Below the pieces are notes generated by a model. That model was not told the DNA's origin. It worked only from the letters and a program-made list of their open reading frames with translations, and ran no database searches. A stretch of 64,000 nt of DNA, taken from an uncultured Methanobacterium sp. (GTDB taxonomy: Archaea; Methanobacteriota; Methanobacteria; Methanobacteriales; Methanobacteriaceae). Made by a program: the position numbers and the translations under genes. How positions within the stretch are numbered: the first letter of the stretch is position 1; every line of letters begins with the position of its first letter. Of this stretch, positions 28,544-42,073 are shown piece by piece. The stretch is from assembly GCF_963665055.1 (NCBI RefSeq), contig NZ_OY762015.1, forward strand, positions 1,408,501-1,472,500. The letters run 5' to 3'.

Positions 28544-29098
28544 ATGAAGATTAAAATTCAGGACATTGAGGTCGAGTGCCATGTTTTCCATAGAAAAGTG
28601 AAATATGCCCGTTTAGAGATTAAAAACGGGGCTCTCAACCTTATCATGCCAATTGGAGCTGAAGATTATCAGAGTCTAATCAAGAAACATGAAAAATGGG
28701 TTTATCAGAAAATATCACGGATAAATACGTTGAAAAAAGAGTCTGAAAACAGAAAACTGGATTTAACTCGCAGTGAACATGATTTCCGTGAACTGGTTAA
28801 GTTACTAGTGTCTGAAATATCCAGTAGAATGGGTTCACCGGTGAATAATGTGACTTTCCGCCGTATGAAAACCCGTTGGGGAAGTTGTAGTTCATCAGGA
28901 AATGTGAACTTTAACACTCGCCTCAGATACTTGCCGGAAAACCTCATCAGATACGTGGTGCACCATGAAGTGTGCCATATCAAGATAAGAAAACACAACA
29001 AAGAGTACTGGAATCTGGTTTCCCTAACTTACCCCGATTATAAGAAATATGAAAATGAACTGGCTATTTACTGGTTTTTGGTGAAGGATTTAAATTAA
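28544..29098 (+). CDS. YgjP/SprT-like zinc metallopeptidase domain protein
   Basis: This 184-residue protein of the DUF45/YgjP family has RRMKTRWGSCSSSGNVNFN (about 107-125) and the zinc-binding VVHHEVCHIKIRKHNKEYW (about 138-156), in which HEVCH is the gluzincin-type HExxH with a second cluster after it. Bacterial relatives are predicted metal-dependent hydrolases. The ATG at 28544 has only a weak site. A possible 42-residue ORF ends nine bases upstream. Confidence 0.85.
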   Translation: MKIKIQDIEVECHVFHRKVKYARLEIKNGALNLIMPIGAEDYQSLIKKHEKWVYQKISRINTLKKESENRKLDLTRSEHDFRELVKLLVSEISSRMGSPVNNVTFRRMKTRWGSCSSSGNVNFNTRLRYLPENLIRYVVHHEVCHIKIRKHNKEYWNLVSLTYPDYKKYENELAIYWFLVKDLN

Positions 29099-29471
29099 CA
29101 GTCCCACAAAATTTATCAGAGTGGATTTAACTTGAAACAATCATTTTTTTATAACAATAACAATCCTTTTTAACAATATTTTTTTAAAATAATTCTTTGT
29201 AAATTTCAGAAAACATATATTTTTTATAATAATTTTTTATAGGAATAGTGCCAAATATTATTGATTCTATTTTACTCTCAATCCAAAATGGAGTTATGAT
29301 GGATCCCGATTAAACGTTGAATAAACTAAAAAAACAGATTTAAACAGATTTTAATTTAAAGATATACTTCTTAAAAAATTTAAACACAATTTAAAAAATC
29401 ATAGAGATTTAAAAATCATAAAAGAGATTTAAATAACGAAAAAAATGATTTAAATCACATTGGAGATGGAA
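29099..29471. other. AT-rich leader region upstream of tfrB
   Basis: No gene is apparent. From about 29330 to 29455 the sequence contains many diverged copies of GATTTAAA and AATTTAAA at irregular spacing. The tfrB promoter should lie here. Confidence 0.4.
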
Positions 29472-30992
29472 ATGATAAATATAACTGTTATGCGTTATCA
29501 GCCTTCAGAGGATGAAGAACCCTACCCTGAATCTTATTCTGTTAAAAAGAAGGAGAAGATGAAAGTTCTGGATGCTTTAAACTACATCAATCAGCATCAC
29601 CAGGCTGGTATTGCCTATCGCTGCTCCTGTCGGGCGGGCCAGTGTGGTTCATGTGCAGTGAAGGTTAATGGAGAAATGGCCCTGGCATGTAAAAGAGAAA
29701 TAAAAGATGAAGATGTAATCGAACCTATCAATTTACCAGTTATTAAGGACCTTGTTGTGGATAGAAGCACAATGGACAGTAAAGTGAAAGATATGGGTCT
29801 TTTTATAGAAGACGAATGTGGAATTAGCGAGTGTCCTGCAGTTTTAGATCCAGAGGAACTTACCAACACTAAAAAATTAAGGAGTTGTATTGACTGTTAC
29901 TCCTGTTTATCAGCCTGTCCAGTATTAAAGGTTAATGATGAATTTGCAGGACCCTATTTCATGCGTTACCTGTCCAAGTTTGCCCTAGATCCAAGGGATT
30001 GTTCGGATCGGGCAGAAGAAGGATTTGATGAAGGATTATACTGCTGCACATCCTGTTCTAAGTGTGTGGAAGTCTGTCCTAAAGAGATAAACACCTTCGG
30101 TGGGGCTATTGAAAAGTTAAGGGAAATAGCCTGCCAGGAAGGTATTGGACCATTACCACCCCATCGTGCAGTCAGAGAACTTATTGAAAAAACTGGAAGA
30201 TCAGTAGAACCCCCAACAGAAGGGCCAATGAGGGAAGGTTTCATAAAAGCAGTTAACTCTCAAAGTGCAAAAGCAGAAGATAATGATAAAAATAACGGGA
30301 AAGAAAAAATTGCACTCTTCACCGGCTGTCTTATGGATTACCGCCTCCCAGATATTGGAATGGCCCTTTTGGATGTCTTAAATAACCATGATGTTATTGT
30401 AGATGTGCCCAGCCAACAGGTCTGCTGTGGTTCTCCCCTTATTCGAACCGGGCAAACTGATGCTGTCAGAAAGCTGGTTGAGAAAAATACCAAGGCATTT
30501 GAATGTTATGATACCATCATCACTGTCTGTGCTGGTTGCGGAGCCACCCTTAAAAAAGATTACCCCCAGTACGGTACCAACTTTAATGTAATGGATATCA
30601 GTGAATACTTGGCAGATAAACTTAACACCGAAGATATGAAACCAGTGAACATGAAAGTCACCTACCACGACCCCTGTCACCTTGTAAGGGGTCAGGGAAT
30701 CCGTGATGAACCCCGTGAGATCCTGAAAAACATTAAGGGCCTTGAATTCGTTGAGATGGAAGTTCCTGACCAGTGCTGTGGCGCTGGTGGTGGTGTGAGA
30801 GCTGGTAAACCAGAAATAGCAGCGGCACTGGGTAGTGCTAAGGCTAAGATGATTGAAAAATTGGATGTCGATGCAGTGATCACCATATGCCCATTCTGTG
30901 AAAATAACATCCGGGCTTCTCTGGAGAAGGAAGGGATGGACCTGGAAGTTATGAACATACTCAAACTCCTAGAAAAGGCATACGAAAAATGA
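29472..30992 (+). CDS. tfrB: Thiol:fumarate reductase (CoM/CoB) subunit B
   Basis: The 506-residue product has a plant-type [2Fe-2S] domain (CSCRAGQCGSC at 51-61 with C73). Two [4Fe-4S] motifs follow (CIDCYSCLSACP at about 139-150 and CCTSCSKCVEVCP at about 191-203), then two CCG cysteine-rich domains (CCGSPLIRTG and CCGAGGGVRAG) of the heterodisulfide reductase type. This fusion is the TfrB subunit, which oxidises coenzymes M and B to the heterodisulfide while TfrA reduces fumarate to succinate. tfrA is not in the window; in Methanothermobacter the two genes are also unlinked. GGAG six bases upstream sets the ATG at 29472. Confidence 0.93.
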   Translation: MINITVMRYQPSEDEEPYPESYSVKKKEKMKVLDALNYINQHHQAGIAYRCSCRAGQCGSCAVKVNGEMALACKREIKDEDVIEPINLPVIKDLVVDRSTMDSKVKDMGLFIEDECGISECPAVLDPEELTNTKKLRSCIDCYSCLSACPVLKVNDEFAGPYFMRYLSKFALDPRDCSDRAEEGFDEGLYCCTSCSKCVEVCPKEINTFGGAIEKLREIACQEGIGPLPPHRAVRELIEKTGRSVEPPTEGPMREGFIKAVNSQSAKAEDNDKNNGKEKIALFTGCLMDYRLPDIGMALLDVLNNHDVIVDVPSQQVCCGSPLIRTGQTDAVRKLVEKNTKAFECYDTIITVCAGCGATLKKDYPQYGTNFNVMDISEYLADKLNTEDMKPVNMKVTYHDPCHLVRGQGIRDEPREILKNIKGLEFVEMEVPDQCCGAGGGVRAGKPEIAAALGSAKAKMIEKLDVDAVITICPFCENNIRASLEKEGMDLEVMNILKLLEKAYEK

Positions 30993-31188
30993 AAAACTGG
31001 ATTCACACCCGATAAAGATTATTCAAATTAGTGAAGCCAGATTAAATTAGGTGAAAATTCTGATTAAAAAATTCTAAAAATAATGCCTGTGATGAAAATT
31101 AAAAATAAAACAAGTTAAAATTTAAAAAAGAATTTTTAAAAAAAGAATTGGAAATGATTAAACAAAAAAAGATTAATTAGGGATATAC

Positions 31189-31884
31189 ATGATGTATGTG
31201 GTTTTTGTGGAGCCAGAAACTCCTGGCAATATTGGGTTCCTAGCACGGACCATGAAAAATTTCGGTTTATACCAGATGGTGCTTATAAATCCCTGCCAAC
31301 TGGAAAATGATTCATATTACAAGGCCATGCACGCCCGTGAAATCGTTTCCAATCGCCAGGAATATGATTCTCTGGCAGAATTCCTCAAAGTTAAGGAGAT
31401 TGATTTTGCAGTGGGAACAACAGGGAATGCTGGTGGAAGTTATAATCTTCCCCGTATTGCAGTAACCCCTGATAACCTGGCCCAATCACTGAATGTAAAA
31501 GGAGATATTGCATTAATACTTGGAAGGGAGGGTGATGGTCTCACTAACAAGGAATTAGAACTCTGTGATGTTGTGGTCTCTATTCCCACCCACGACGCTT
31601 ATCCTGTCCTCAACGTGACCCATGCTGCAGCCATCATATTTTACGAACTGTTTAAAACTGAGAAAACTTATCCAGTGGAAGACCTGGATGAAGCATCTTT
31701 AACCGAAAAACAGAGCTTAATTGAATGTATGGATGAAGTACTGGATCACCTGGACTATCCAGCCCACAAAAAAAAGAATGCATCCACGGTCTCCAGGAGA
31801 GTGCTAGGAAGAGCATTTATATCCGGAAGGGAGGCACATACCCTTAGGGGAATGTTTCGAAGGATTAAAGAGAGGGTTGAATAA
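31189..31884 (+). CDS. TrmJ-type tRNA 2'-O-methyltransferase (SPOUT)
   Basis: This 231-residue SpoU/TrmH-family enzyme begins VVFVEPETPGNIGFLARTMKNFG (motif 1). It has LILGREGDGLTNKEL (motif 2) and VSIPTHDAYPVLNVTHAAAI (motif 3), which form the trefoil-knot SAM site. The C-terminal helical extension after residue 160 is typical of TrmJ, which methylates position 32 of tRNA. GGGATATAC precedes ATGATG; either ATG could start. Single gene between tfrB and dcd on the same strand. Confidence 0.85.
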   Translation: MMYVVFVEPETPGNIGFLARTMKNFGLYQMVLINPCQLENDSYYKAMHAREIVSNRQEYDSLAEFLKVKEIDFAVGTTGNAGGSYNLPRIAVTPDNLAQSLNVKGDIALILGREGDGLTNKELELCDVVVSIPTHDAYPVLNVTHAAAIIFYELFKTEKTYPVEDLDEASLTEKQSLIECMDEVLDHLDYPAHKKKNASTVSRRVLGRAFISGREAHTLRGMFRRIKERVE

Positions 31885-32140
31885 ATATTAATTATTCAAA
31901 ATTAATATTCAGAAATAGTTTAATTGATTAAAGAGGGTATAATTGAAGTATAATTTGATTCAAAATCCAAATAATTTTAATTGTTTGTAATCCAGAATAG
32001 TTTATTTAACAAATTCATATGGTTAATAATTCTACATAATTTCATGGACTTGAAATCTCATGTTTAATAATTTCTGTGTAAATTGAAACATAGAACAAAA
32101 TAATGATAACCAGAAACTAAAAAGGGAGAATAAGGGTAAA

Positions 32141-32749
<609 letters not shown>

Positions 32750-32826
32750 TTTAATAGTGTTTAAAAATTTACTTTAATACTATTTAAAAAATTATCCTAA
32801 TTTGAGAGGAAATTTGAGAGGATATA

Positions 32827-34548
<1,722 letters not shown>

Positions 34549-34789
34549 ACAATTTATGTCTTAATTTCACTCTTTTTTTTAATTATTTTTTCAAGATAGC
34601 CTTTTTTTGCTATTTCTACATCCATTACACATTACAGTAATATCAAAAAATAGAATTTTAAAAAATCATTTAGAAGATATTTAAGAATCCTCCTCATATG
34701 CCCATTTAGAAGAATAAAACTCCATAATACTATAAGGTTAAACCTCTTAATTAATTTTAGATAATTAAATTGTGGATTGAGATAATTAA
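34549..34789. other. Intergenic region after glyS
   Basis: The 241-bp gap is AT-rich, with a T-rich run just after the glyS stop (TTTCACTCTTTTTTTTAA) that could end transcription. A possible short upstream ORF of the TatD gene begins at 34790. Confidence 0.4.
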
Positions 34790-34867
34790 TTGGATGATTT
34801 AGTAACTGGATTGTTAAAGAATACAGATGAAAACCGTGAAAAGATTGTTGGAGTTGAACTGGTATGA
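34790..34867 (+). CDS. Possible 25-aa leader ORF overlapping the TatD-type gene
   Basis: A TTG at 34790 opens a 25-codon frame whose TGA overlaps the downstream ATG as ATGA (34864-34867). The peptide reads DDLVTGLLKNTDENREKIVG and then VELV, with no rare-looking stretches. The four-base overlap suggests translational coupling. The ribosome-binding site (GAGAT) is weak, an in-frame stop precedes it, and the peptide matches nothing I know. It may be a true leader or coincidental. Confidence 0.35.
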   Translation: MDDLVTGLLKNTDENREKIVGVELV

Positions 34868-35631
34868 TAGACGCACATATACATGCTGATTGCAGGCCTT
34901 ACGAAGACTTTGAGAGAATGGCTGTTGCTGGAATAGAATCTGCTCTTACACTGGCTCATGATCCCATGAGGATGACCACCTCGGCAGTGGTACTGGACCA
35001 CTTCCACCGTATACTGGAAAACGATTTTAAAAGGGCTGAAAGTAATGGTTTAACCCTCAAAGCAGCCCTGGGTCTTCACCCCCGTAGCATATGTCAGGAT
35101 TACAAACTGGTACTTCGTAAGCTGCCATGGTTCCTGGACCATGAAGAAGTGATTGCCCTGGGAGAAGTTGGTCTTGAAACTGCTTCTAATATTGAAAGGG
35201 AAGTTTTCAGAACCCAGCTTAAGATGGCAGATGAGTTGGATATGAAAGTGGCTGTGCACACTCCCCGTACTAATAAAAGGGAAATTACCATTAAAACTCT
35301 CTCCATAATCAACAGTAACATTGACCCGGCTCTGGTAGTTGTGGACCATGTGGATAAATCCATCATTGACTTGGTGGCTGATTTTGAGGGAATGCTGGGG
35401 ATTACAGTGCAGCCACAAAAAATGACCCCCCAAGAAGCGGTTGAACTTTTGGAAGGAACATTTGATGAATACGGTCCTGAAAAGTTCATGCTGGATAGTG
35501 ACATGAGTTCATCACCATCAGACCCATTATCTGTCCCTAAAACTGTCCACCAACTTAAAATGGCAGGTTGGGATGATAAAAAGATAGAAATGTTATCCAA
35601 AAAGAATGCAACCAATTTTTATGGTTTCTAA
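34864..35631 (+). CDS. TatD-family metal-dependent hydrolase
   Basis: This 255-residue TIM-barrel amidohydrolase has MIDAHIHADCRPYEDF at the start (first metal-site His-x-His), LGLHPRS at about 61-67, VIALGEVGLE (metal-bridging Glu) at about 94-103, KVAVHTPR at about 122, VVDHVD at about 157, and a final MLDSDMSSSP with the terminal aspartate. TatD enzymes are usually 3'-5' DNases; this methanobacterial subfamily is diverged, so nuclease activity is only likely. The ATG overlaps the stop of a 25-codon upstream ORF. Confidence 0.8.
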   Translation: MIDAHIHADCRPYEDFERMAVAGIESALTLAHDPMRMTTSAVVLDHFHRILENDFKRAESNGLTLKAALGLHPRSICQDYKLVLRKLPWFLDHEEVIALGEVGLETASNIEREVFRTQLKMADELDMKVAVHTPRTNKREITIKTLSIINSNIDPALVVVDHVDKSIIDLVADFEGMLGITVQPQKMTPQEAVELLEGTFDEYGPEKFMLDSDMSSSPSDPLSVPKTVHQLKMAGWDDKKIEMLSKKNATNFYGF

Positions 35632-35730
35632 AAGAAGAAACCTTATTATGGTTTTTAAAGTTCTACAGTTTCTAAAGAAAAAGTAATATGTTTTATTTAA
35701 CTATTTTTTCCTTTTTTAAAAAAATCAAGT

Positions 35731-35822
35731 CTTGAGAAGAGTTGGGGTTATTTTTAAAAAGAAAATGTTAAGAAGTCGGAGCAATTTTTAAAAAGAAAGT
35801 CTTAAGAAGTTAGGGTTATTTA
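35731..35822. repeat. Imperfect tandem repeat of about 35 bp, three copies
   Basis: Three diverged units contain CTTRAGAAG, a GG-rich core and ATTTTTAAAAAGAAA at about 35731-35767, 35768-35800 and 35801-35822. The last unit runs into the stop codon of the minus-strand MinD paralogue at 35816, so the repeat forms its 3' untranslated end. Confidence 0.7.
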
Positions 35823-36610
35823 TTTTCGGGCAATATTCCCACAAACTTCTTGATCCGTTCCATGATCCCCTCATTATCAGGTTGAACTGGTTTGTATTCT
35901 TTGCCAACCAGATCTGCTGCCAGTTGCATTATTTCATTACTTATGGGGGAAGCAGGGTTTAACTCCATCACTGAGCTTCCCAGTGCTATGGAGCGATCCA
36001 TCTCACGGTCATAGGAGATAACAGAGATCATAGGCACTTCCAGTATAGATTCGATTTCATTAACTGAAAGCAGGAAATTGTCCTCGTACCACATGTTCAA
36101 AACAAAGCCAAGTATTTCAATGTTGAGTTCATTTAAGAGTATCCTGATCTTCAAAGCATCAGCAACTGCAGGCATGGTGGAATTAGTGACCAGTATGGCT
36201 TCAGTATCTTCAGGCAGAGCCTCGAATATATTGGAGTTAATTCCTGAGGGTAAATCCATGAGGAATATATTACCATAGGAGGAAATTTCTTCCATTATCC
36301 TTTTCCAGGATACATAGTTTGGATTAATGGTTTTTAGGGTCTCGAAGTGCATTCCGGTTGGTATTACCAGAGCTCCCTGATTCACCTGGTAAACACAGTC
36401 CTGAACTGCCTTGTCACGCATTAGGACGTCGTGCAGGGTTACTTCTGGATTTAGAAGTCCGGTGATTACATCCATGTTGGACATCATGAGATCCAGGTCC
36501 AGCATGACCACCTCTTCACCAAAAAGACTCAGGGCTACTCCTAAGTTAAAAGTAAGGGATGTTCTTCCCACTCCTCCTTTTCCAGATGCTAGAGCAATAA
36601 ATCTAGACAT
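35816..36610 (-). CDS. MinD/ParA-like ATPase paralogue with altered P-loop
   Basis: This 264-residue protein is closely related to the MinD encoded immediately upstream. The deviant Walker A reads SGKGGVGRTS: the signature Lys11 is kept, but the phosphate-binding Lys16 is Arg. The switch aspartates (LDLDL, 38 and 40) and Walker B-like FLMDLPSG remain. The C-terminus (GIMERIKKFVGIL) could be an amphipathic membrane helix. It starts 30 bp after the end of minD. It may bind nucleotide poorly and act as a regulatory partner of MinD, by inference. Confidence 0.85.
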   Translation of the reverse strand: MSRFIALASGKGGVGRTSLTFNLGVALSLFGEEVVMLDLDLMMSNMDVITGLLNPEVTLHDVLMRDKAVQDCVYQVNQGALVIPTGMHFETLKTINPNYVSWKRIMEEISSYGNIFLMDLPSGINSNIFEALPEDTEAILVTNSTMPAVADALKIRILLNELNIEILGFVLNMWYEDNFLLSVNEIESILEVPMISVISYDREMDRSIALGSSVMELNPASPISNEIMQLAADLVGKEYKPVQPDNEGIMERIKKFVGILPENK

Positions 36611-36640
36611 ATTACTCCTTTAAAGTAAAAATTAAAATTT

Positions 36641-37420
36641 TTATCTCCTTCCCAGCAGTCCTTCCACCAGTTTGGATATAACTCCCTTCTTGTCTGGTTC
36701 AATTGGCTGGTACTCTTCACCAATTAGATCAGCTCCAAGTTGCATGATAGCATTGCTGGTGGGGGATTTAGGGTTTTTAACCACTAATGGTTCACCGAAT
36801 GCTGCTGCCCGGCTGACTTCATTGTCTTCAGGGATCACAGCAATTACTGGTACTTCCAGGATGGTTTCAATCTCGCTGATGGTGAGGAATGTTTTGTCGT
36901 GCTGTTCCCGGTTGATAACTACCCCTAAAATATCCACACCCAATCGGTTGGCTATTATTTTGGTTTTAAGGGCATCACTGATGGATGGCACTTCAGGAGT
37001 GGTGACAAGTATCATTTCCTGGGCTGCGGCTATGGCTGCCAGTGCATCCTTTTCCAGCCCGGCAGGGGCATCAATAAGGAGAATATCCGCGCTTTCGATG
37101 AGTATTTCCAGGGCGCTTTCCAGGCGGTCCATTTTGATCTTACGCAGACCTTCCAATGATATTCCAGCAGGAACCACTTTAACACCACCGGGTCCCTCGT
37201 AAATAGCATCTTCAACATCTGCATCTCCAGAGAGAACATCGTGCAGTGTCACTGATTTTCCTTCCATCCCCAGGATCAGTTCCAGGTTAGCCATGGCCAC
37301 ATCTGCATCCAGAACTATGACCTCCTCTCCGTAAGTAGCCAGGGCTACACCCAAATTTGCAGTGATAGTTGTTTTTCCAACTCCGCCCTTCCCTGATGCA
37401 ACTGTTATCACTCTTGTCAT
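36641..37420 (-). CDS. minD: MinD-type cell-division/positioning ATPase
   Basis: This 259-residue deviant-Walker ATPase has SGKGGVGKTTIT (Lys11 and Lys16 both present), LDADVAMANLELILG, a Walker B-like LLIDAPAG, and a C-terminal KKGVISKLVEGLLGRR that resembles the amphipathic membrane-targeting helix of bacterial MinD. A strong AGGAGG sets the start at 37420. It is probably co-transcribed with the altered-P-loop paralogue 30 bp downstream. The neighbourhood holds SepF and a DUF2226 protein, consistent with division or surface positioning. MinCE partners are not evident. Confidence 0.9.
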   Translation of the reverse strand: MTRVITVASGKGGVGKTTITANLGVALATYGEEVIVLDADVAMANLELILGMEGKSVTLHDVLSGDADVEDAIYEGPGGVKVVPAGISLEGLRKIKMDRLESALEILIESADILLIDAPAGLEKDALAAIAAAQEMILVTTPEVPSISDALKTKIIANRLGVDILGVVINREQHDKTFLTISEIETILEVPVIAVIPEDNEVSRAAAFGEPLVVKNPKSPTSNAIMQLGADLIGEEYQPIEPDKKGVISKLVEGLLGRR

Positions 37421-37574
37421 CAAATTCCTCCTAAGATATTGCACTTTAACATTTTTTCATCTTAAAATCTAAATCCATCATAAATTTAAATCTAATTTTT
37501 ATAAGATTATCTTTAAATAAATTCTACATTTTATAAGATCATCTAACTAAATTCTACATGATTTATAAGTTATC

Positions 37575-38921
37575 TTAACTGAACTCTACATTGATCTCGA
37601 ATTTTTCCACAACTTCAGGGTACTGTCGGAAGCTCTTTTTGATGGCAATTTCTGCTATGTTAATGATCTGCCTTCTGAGGTTGGTGGCAGTTCTACTCTG
37701 CCCCATGATTTTGTTTAAGAACCCCTGGCTTTCATATTCGGTGATGATGTTAATGGTTCCAGTTAGTTCTTTGTAATTATCAAGGAAAACCATGACTTCA
37801 GTTCCTTTGATTTTGGGAATTCCCAGTACAGATTTTTTAATGAGGTTCATCAGGACTAATTCCACCCTTTCCACATCATCATCATCGATGATACCGCCCT
37901 TATATGATTGTAGAAGGTTTTCAACATCATCATCCTGAACATCTTTAATACCATACTTTTTCAGAAGTTCCAAACGATCAATAGGCTTTGCTTCATCCTC
38001 TTCTTTTGGAATATCCGAGGATTTAACATCTTCAACTTTTGAAGGTGTTTCTACTTTTTCATCGGTAACCGGTGGCTTGAGAACATTATCCGGTGCCACA
38101 TCTTTTGATTCACTCATTTCAACAGGCTTATGAGAAGATTTTATTTCATCCATTTTAGGCTCATTAATAGATTCGGTTAATGATGAATCTTCTTTTAATG
38201 TTGAATCAATTTTTTCAACAGGTGGCTCGGCAACCTCAGTTACGAGTACTGTGCCTTCAGATGAATTATCAACAGTAGTTTCTATTTTACTTGATTCTTC
38301 CAGTATGGGAGGTATTTCCTCCTCTGGAGATTTTCCTGGTAATATCTTTTCATTTGAATGTTTTCCAGAGGATGCATCTTCATCTGGAACTTTTTCAGAA
38401 GATATTAATTTATCTGGAGATTCTTTTGTAAATATTGATTCTGCAGGTTCTTCAGAAGATAGTGATTCTTCTAGAGGTTCCCTAAGAGTTTCTTCTTGAG
38501 GTTTCTCTGGAGTTTCTTCTAGAGGTTCTCTAAGAGTTTCTTCTTGAGGTTCCTTTGGAGTTTCTGTTTTTTTCAGTTCACCAATTACATCGTAAACATT
38601 GGAACCAGCATCAAAGGCGTATGGTTTATTGAGATCCAGGAGGTAGTCCACCTGAGATGGACCTACATCAAATACTTCAATTAAGGTATTTTTAACTCCC
38701 AGGGCAGAACTTATTTTTTCAAGTGCTTCTATCTTAGAAAACCTGTCAAACGAAGCAGCTACCTGTTTTCCATTTTTATAAAGAATATATCCTTCTTCTG
38801 AACGTGAAGTAACTCTAATAAACCCGTTTTTATTATCACTGGCAAGATCCTCCATTAATTTCGAGAAATCCAGCTCGTCAGCATACGAAACCATAGATGG
38901 TTTGGTTATGGGCATTTCCAT
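37575..38921 (-). CDS. DUF2226-like protein with acidic repeat linker
   Basis: This 448-residue protein has three parts. The N-terminal domain (1-110) includes NGFIRVTSRSEEGYILYKNGKQVAASF, the DUF2226 pattern. An acidic, Pro/Glu/Ser-rich linker (about 110-315) includes a 16-residue unit centred on EETLREPLE repeated at the DNA level. A helical C-terminal domain (about 318-448) has basic patches (GQSRTATNLRRQ). It lies upstream of minD on the same strand with a GGGGAG site. The folded-linker-folded layout parallels the roadblock protein at 52102. I infer a scaffold or effector of the Min/SepF system; no activity is known. Confidence 0.65.
   Translation of the reverse strand: MEMPITKPSMVSYADELDFSKLMEDLASDNKNGFIRVTSRSEEGYILYKNGKQVAASFDRFSKIEALEKISSALGVKNTLIEVFDVGPSQVDYLLDLNKPYAFDAGSNVYDVIGELKKTETPKEPQEETLREPLEETPEKPQEETLREPLEESLSSEEPAESIFTKESPDKLISSEKVPDEDASSGKHSNEKILPGKSPEEEIPPILEESSKIETTVDNSSEGTVLVTEVAEPPVEKIDSTLKEDSSLTESINEPKMDEIKSSHKPVEMSESKDVAPDNVLKPPVTDEKVETPSKVEDVKSSDIPKEEDEAKPIDRLELLKKYGIKDVQDDDVENLLQSYKGGIIDDDDVERVELVLMNLIKKSVLGIPKIKGTEVMVFLDNYKELTGTINIITEYESQGFLNKIMGQSRTATNLRRQIINIAEIAIKKSFRQYPEVVEKFEINVEFS
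38470..38565. repeat. 48-bp coding tandem duplication in the acidic linker
   Basis: Two copies of a 48-bp unit lie within the DUF2226-type gene, encoding two 16-residue blocks related to ETPxxPQEETLREPLE. A third, more diverged block follows in the protein (ESLSSEEP). In-frame duplication preserves the reading frame and lengthens the linker. Confidence 0.85.
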
Positions 38922-39060
38922 TTATTACATCTCCCCATATCCTTATTAATATCCCCTAATTGTTAACAAATCCTACTATTTGATCATATTATAATCTTCT
39001 ATTAAATATAATAAAATATTGTAACTTCCTATTTTATACTTACTTATTTGAATAGTTTTT

Positions 39061-40504
<1,444 letters not shown>

Positions 40505-40505
40505 A

Positions 40506-40604
<99 letters not shown>

Positions 40605-40608
40605 TATA

Positions 40609-40956
<348 letters not shown>

Positions 40957-41107
40957 TCACCCTATATTAAATTTTAAAACCAGATCACACCGTTTATCAT
41001 GTTTACAAATATCATTTGTTTGTATACTCCACGAAAACACATATAACAAATGATTTTTTGTAAATCCAAGTGAACACCTATTAACAAATTATCTGGAGGT
41101 TGCACTC

Positions 41108-42073
41108 TTGAGAAAACCTTACGTTATACTCATTGGAAGTGCTTCGGGGATTGGAAAATCAACCATCGCTTCTGAGTTAGCTAAAGAGCTGGGTATTAAA
41201 CATCTAATTGAAACTGATTTCATAAGGGAAATAGTACGGGGGATCATTGGCCCAGATTATGCACCTGCCCTGCACAAATCTTCCTTCGATGCTTATGTAA
41301 CTTTAAAGGACAAGCAACGGTATGATGGTAATACTGCCAGTTTAATAAGTGCCGGTTTTGAAGAACACGCTTCCTTTGTCATCCCTGCAATTGAAAAGGT
41401 TATAAAAAGGGCAGTTGATGATTATGATGATCTGGTAATTGAAGGAGTGCATCTTGTTCCGGGATTTTTAGATATAGAAAAATTTAAAGAAGATGCAAAC
41501 ATCCACTTTTTTGTACTGACAGCCGACGAGGATGTGCATAAAGAAAGATTCGTTAAAAGGGCTATGAAGATAAAACGCGGCGGAAAACACCTGGAATATT
41601 TCAAAGAAAACCGCATAATTAATAATTATCTGGTTAAACAGGCCCTGGAACATCGCGTCCCTGTTATTAACAATCTGGGTATTAACGAAACCAAGAAGAG
41701 GATGCTCACTCTGATTAAAGAGATCTGTAAAGAGATGGTATTCCGCCATTCAGTTGACCAGTTAGATCTGGAGACCGATATTATCCTCAATAAATATGGA
41801 GGCCGCATAATGGATGTTTCCTACTTCCTCCCGGGTTTTGGCGAACCCCTAAAAAGGAAGGTCAATGTTTACGACCCTTCTGAGGCAAAAAGATTCATTA
41901 AACTTCTCCAGGAAAACCCTAAACGTAAAAAAGATCTGGAAGGACTCTACGAACTTTCTGGAAACGTGCACCGTCACAAAATATGTGCACCAGATGAAGA
42001 AAGTCTCCAGGCCATGATCAAAGAACTGGGTGAAAAAGGATTGCTCTACCAATTCAACAATGAAGAAAAATAA
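41108..42073 (+). CDS. 2-phosphoglycerate kinase
   Basis: This 321-residue P-loop kinase has a Walker A ILIGSASGIGKSTIASELAKELG (about 8-30), then IETDFIREIVRGIIGPDYAPALHKSSFDAY, which matches archaeal 2-phosphoglycerate kinases. These make 2,3-bisphosphoglycerate for cyclic 2,3-diphosphoglycerate, a solute of Methanobacteriales. Some family members carry an N-terminal ATP-cone that is absent here. The region after 215 (GGRIMDVSYFLPGFGEPLKRK) forms a second domain. The start is TTG at 41108 with GGAGGTTG upstream. Confidence 0.75.
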   Translation: MRKPYVILIGSASGIGKSTIASELAKELGIKHLIETDFIREIVRGIIGPDYAPALHKSSFDAYVTLKDKQRYDGNTASLISAGFEEHASFVIPAIEKVIKRAVDDYDDLVIEGVHLVPGFLDIEKFKEDANIHFFVLTADEDVHKERFVKRAMKIKRGGKHLEYFKENRIINNYLVKQALEHRVPVINNLGINETKKRMLTLIKEICKEMVFRHSVDQLDLETDIILNKYGGRIMDVSYFLPGFGEPLKRKVNVYDPSEAKRFIKLLQENPKRKKDLEGLYELSGNVHRHKICAPDEESLQAMIKELGEKGLLYQFNNEEK

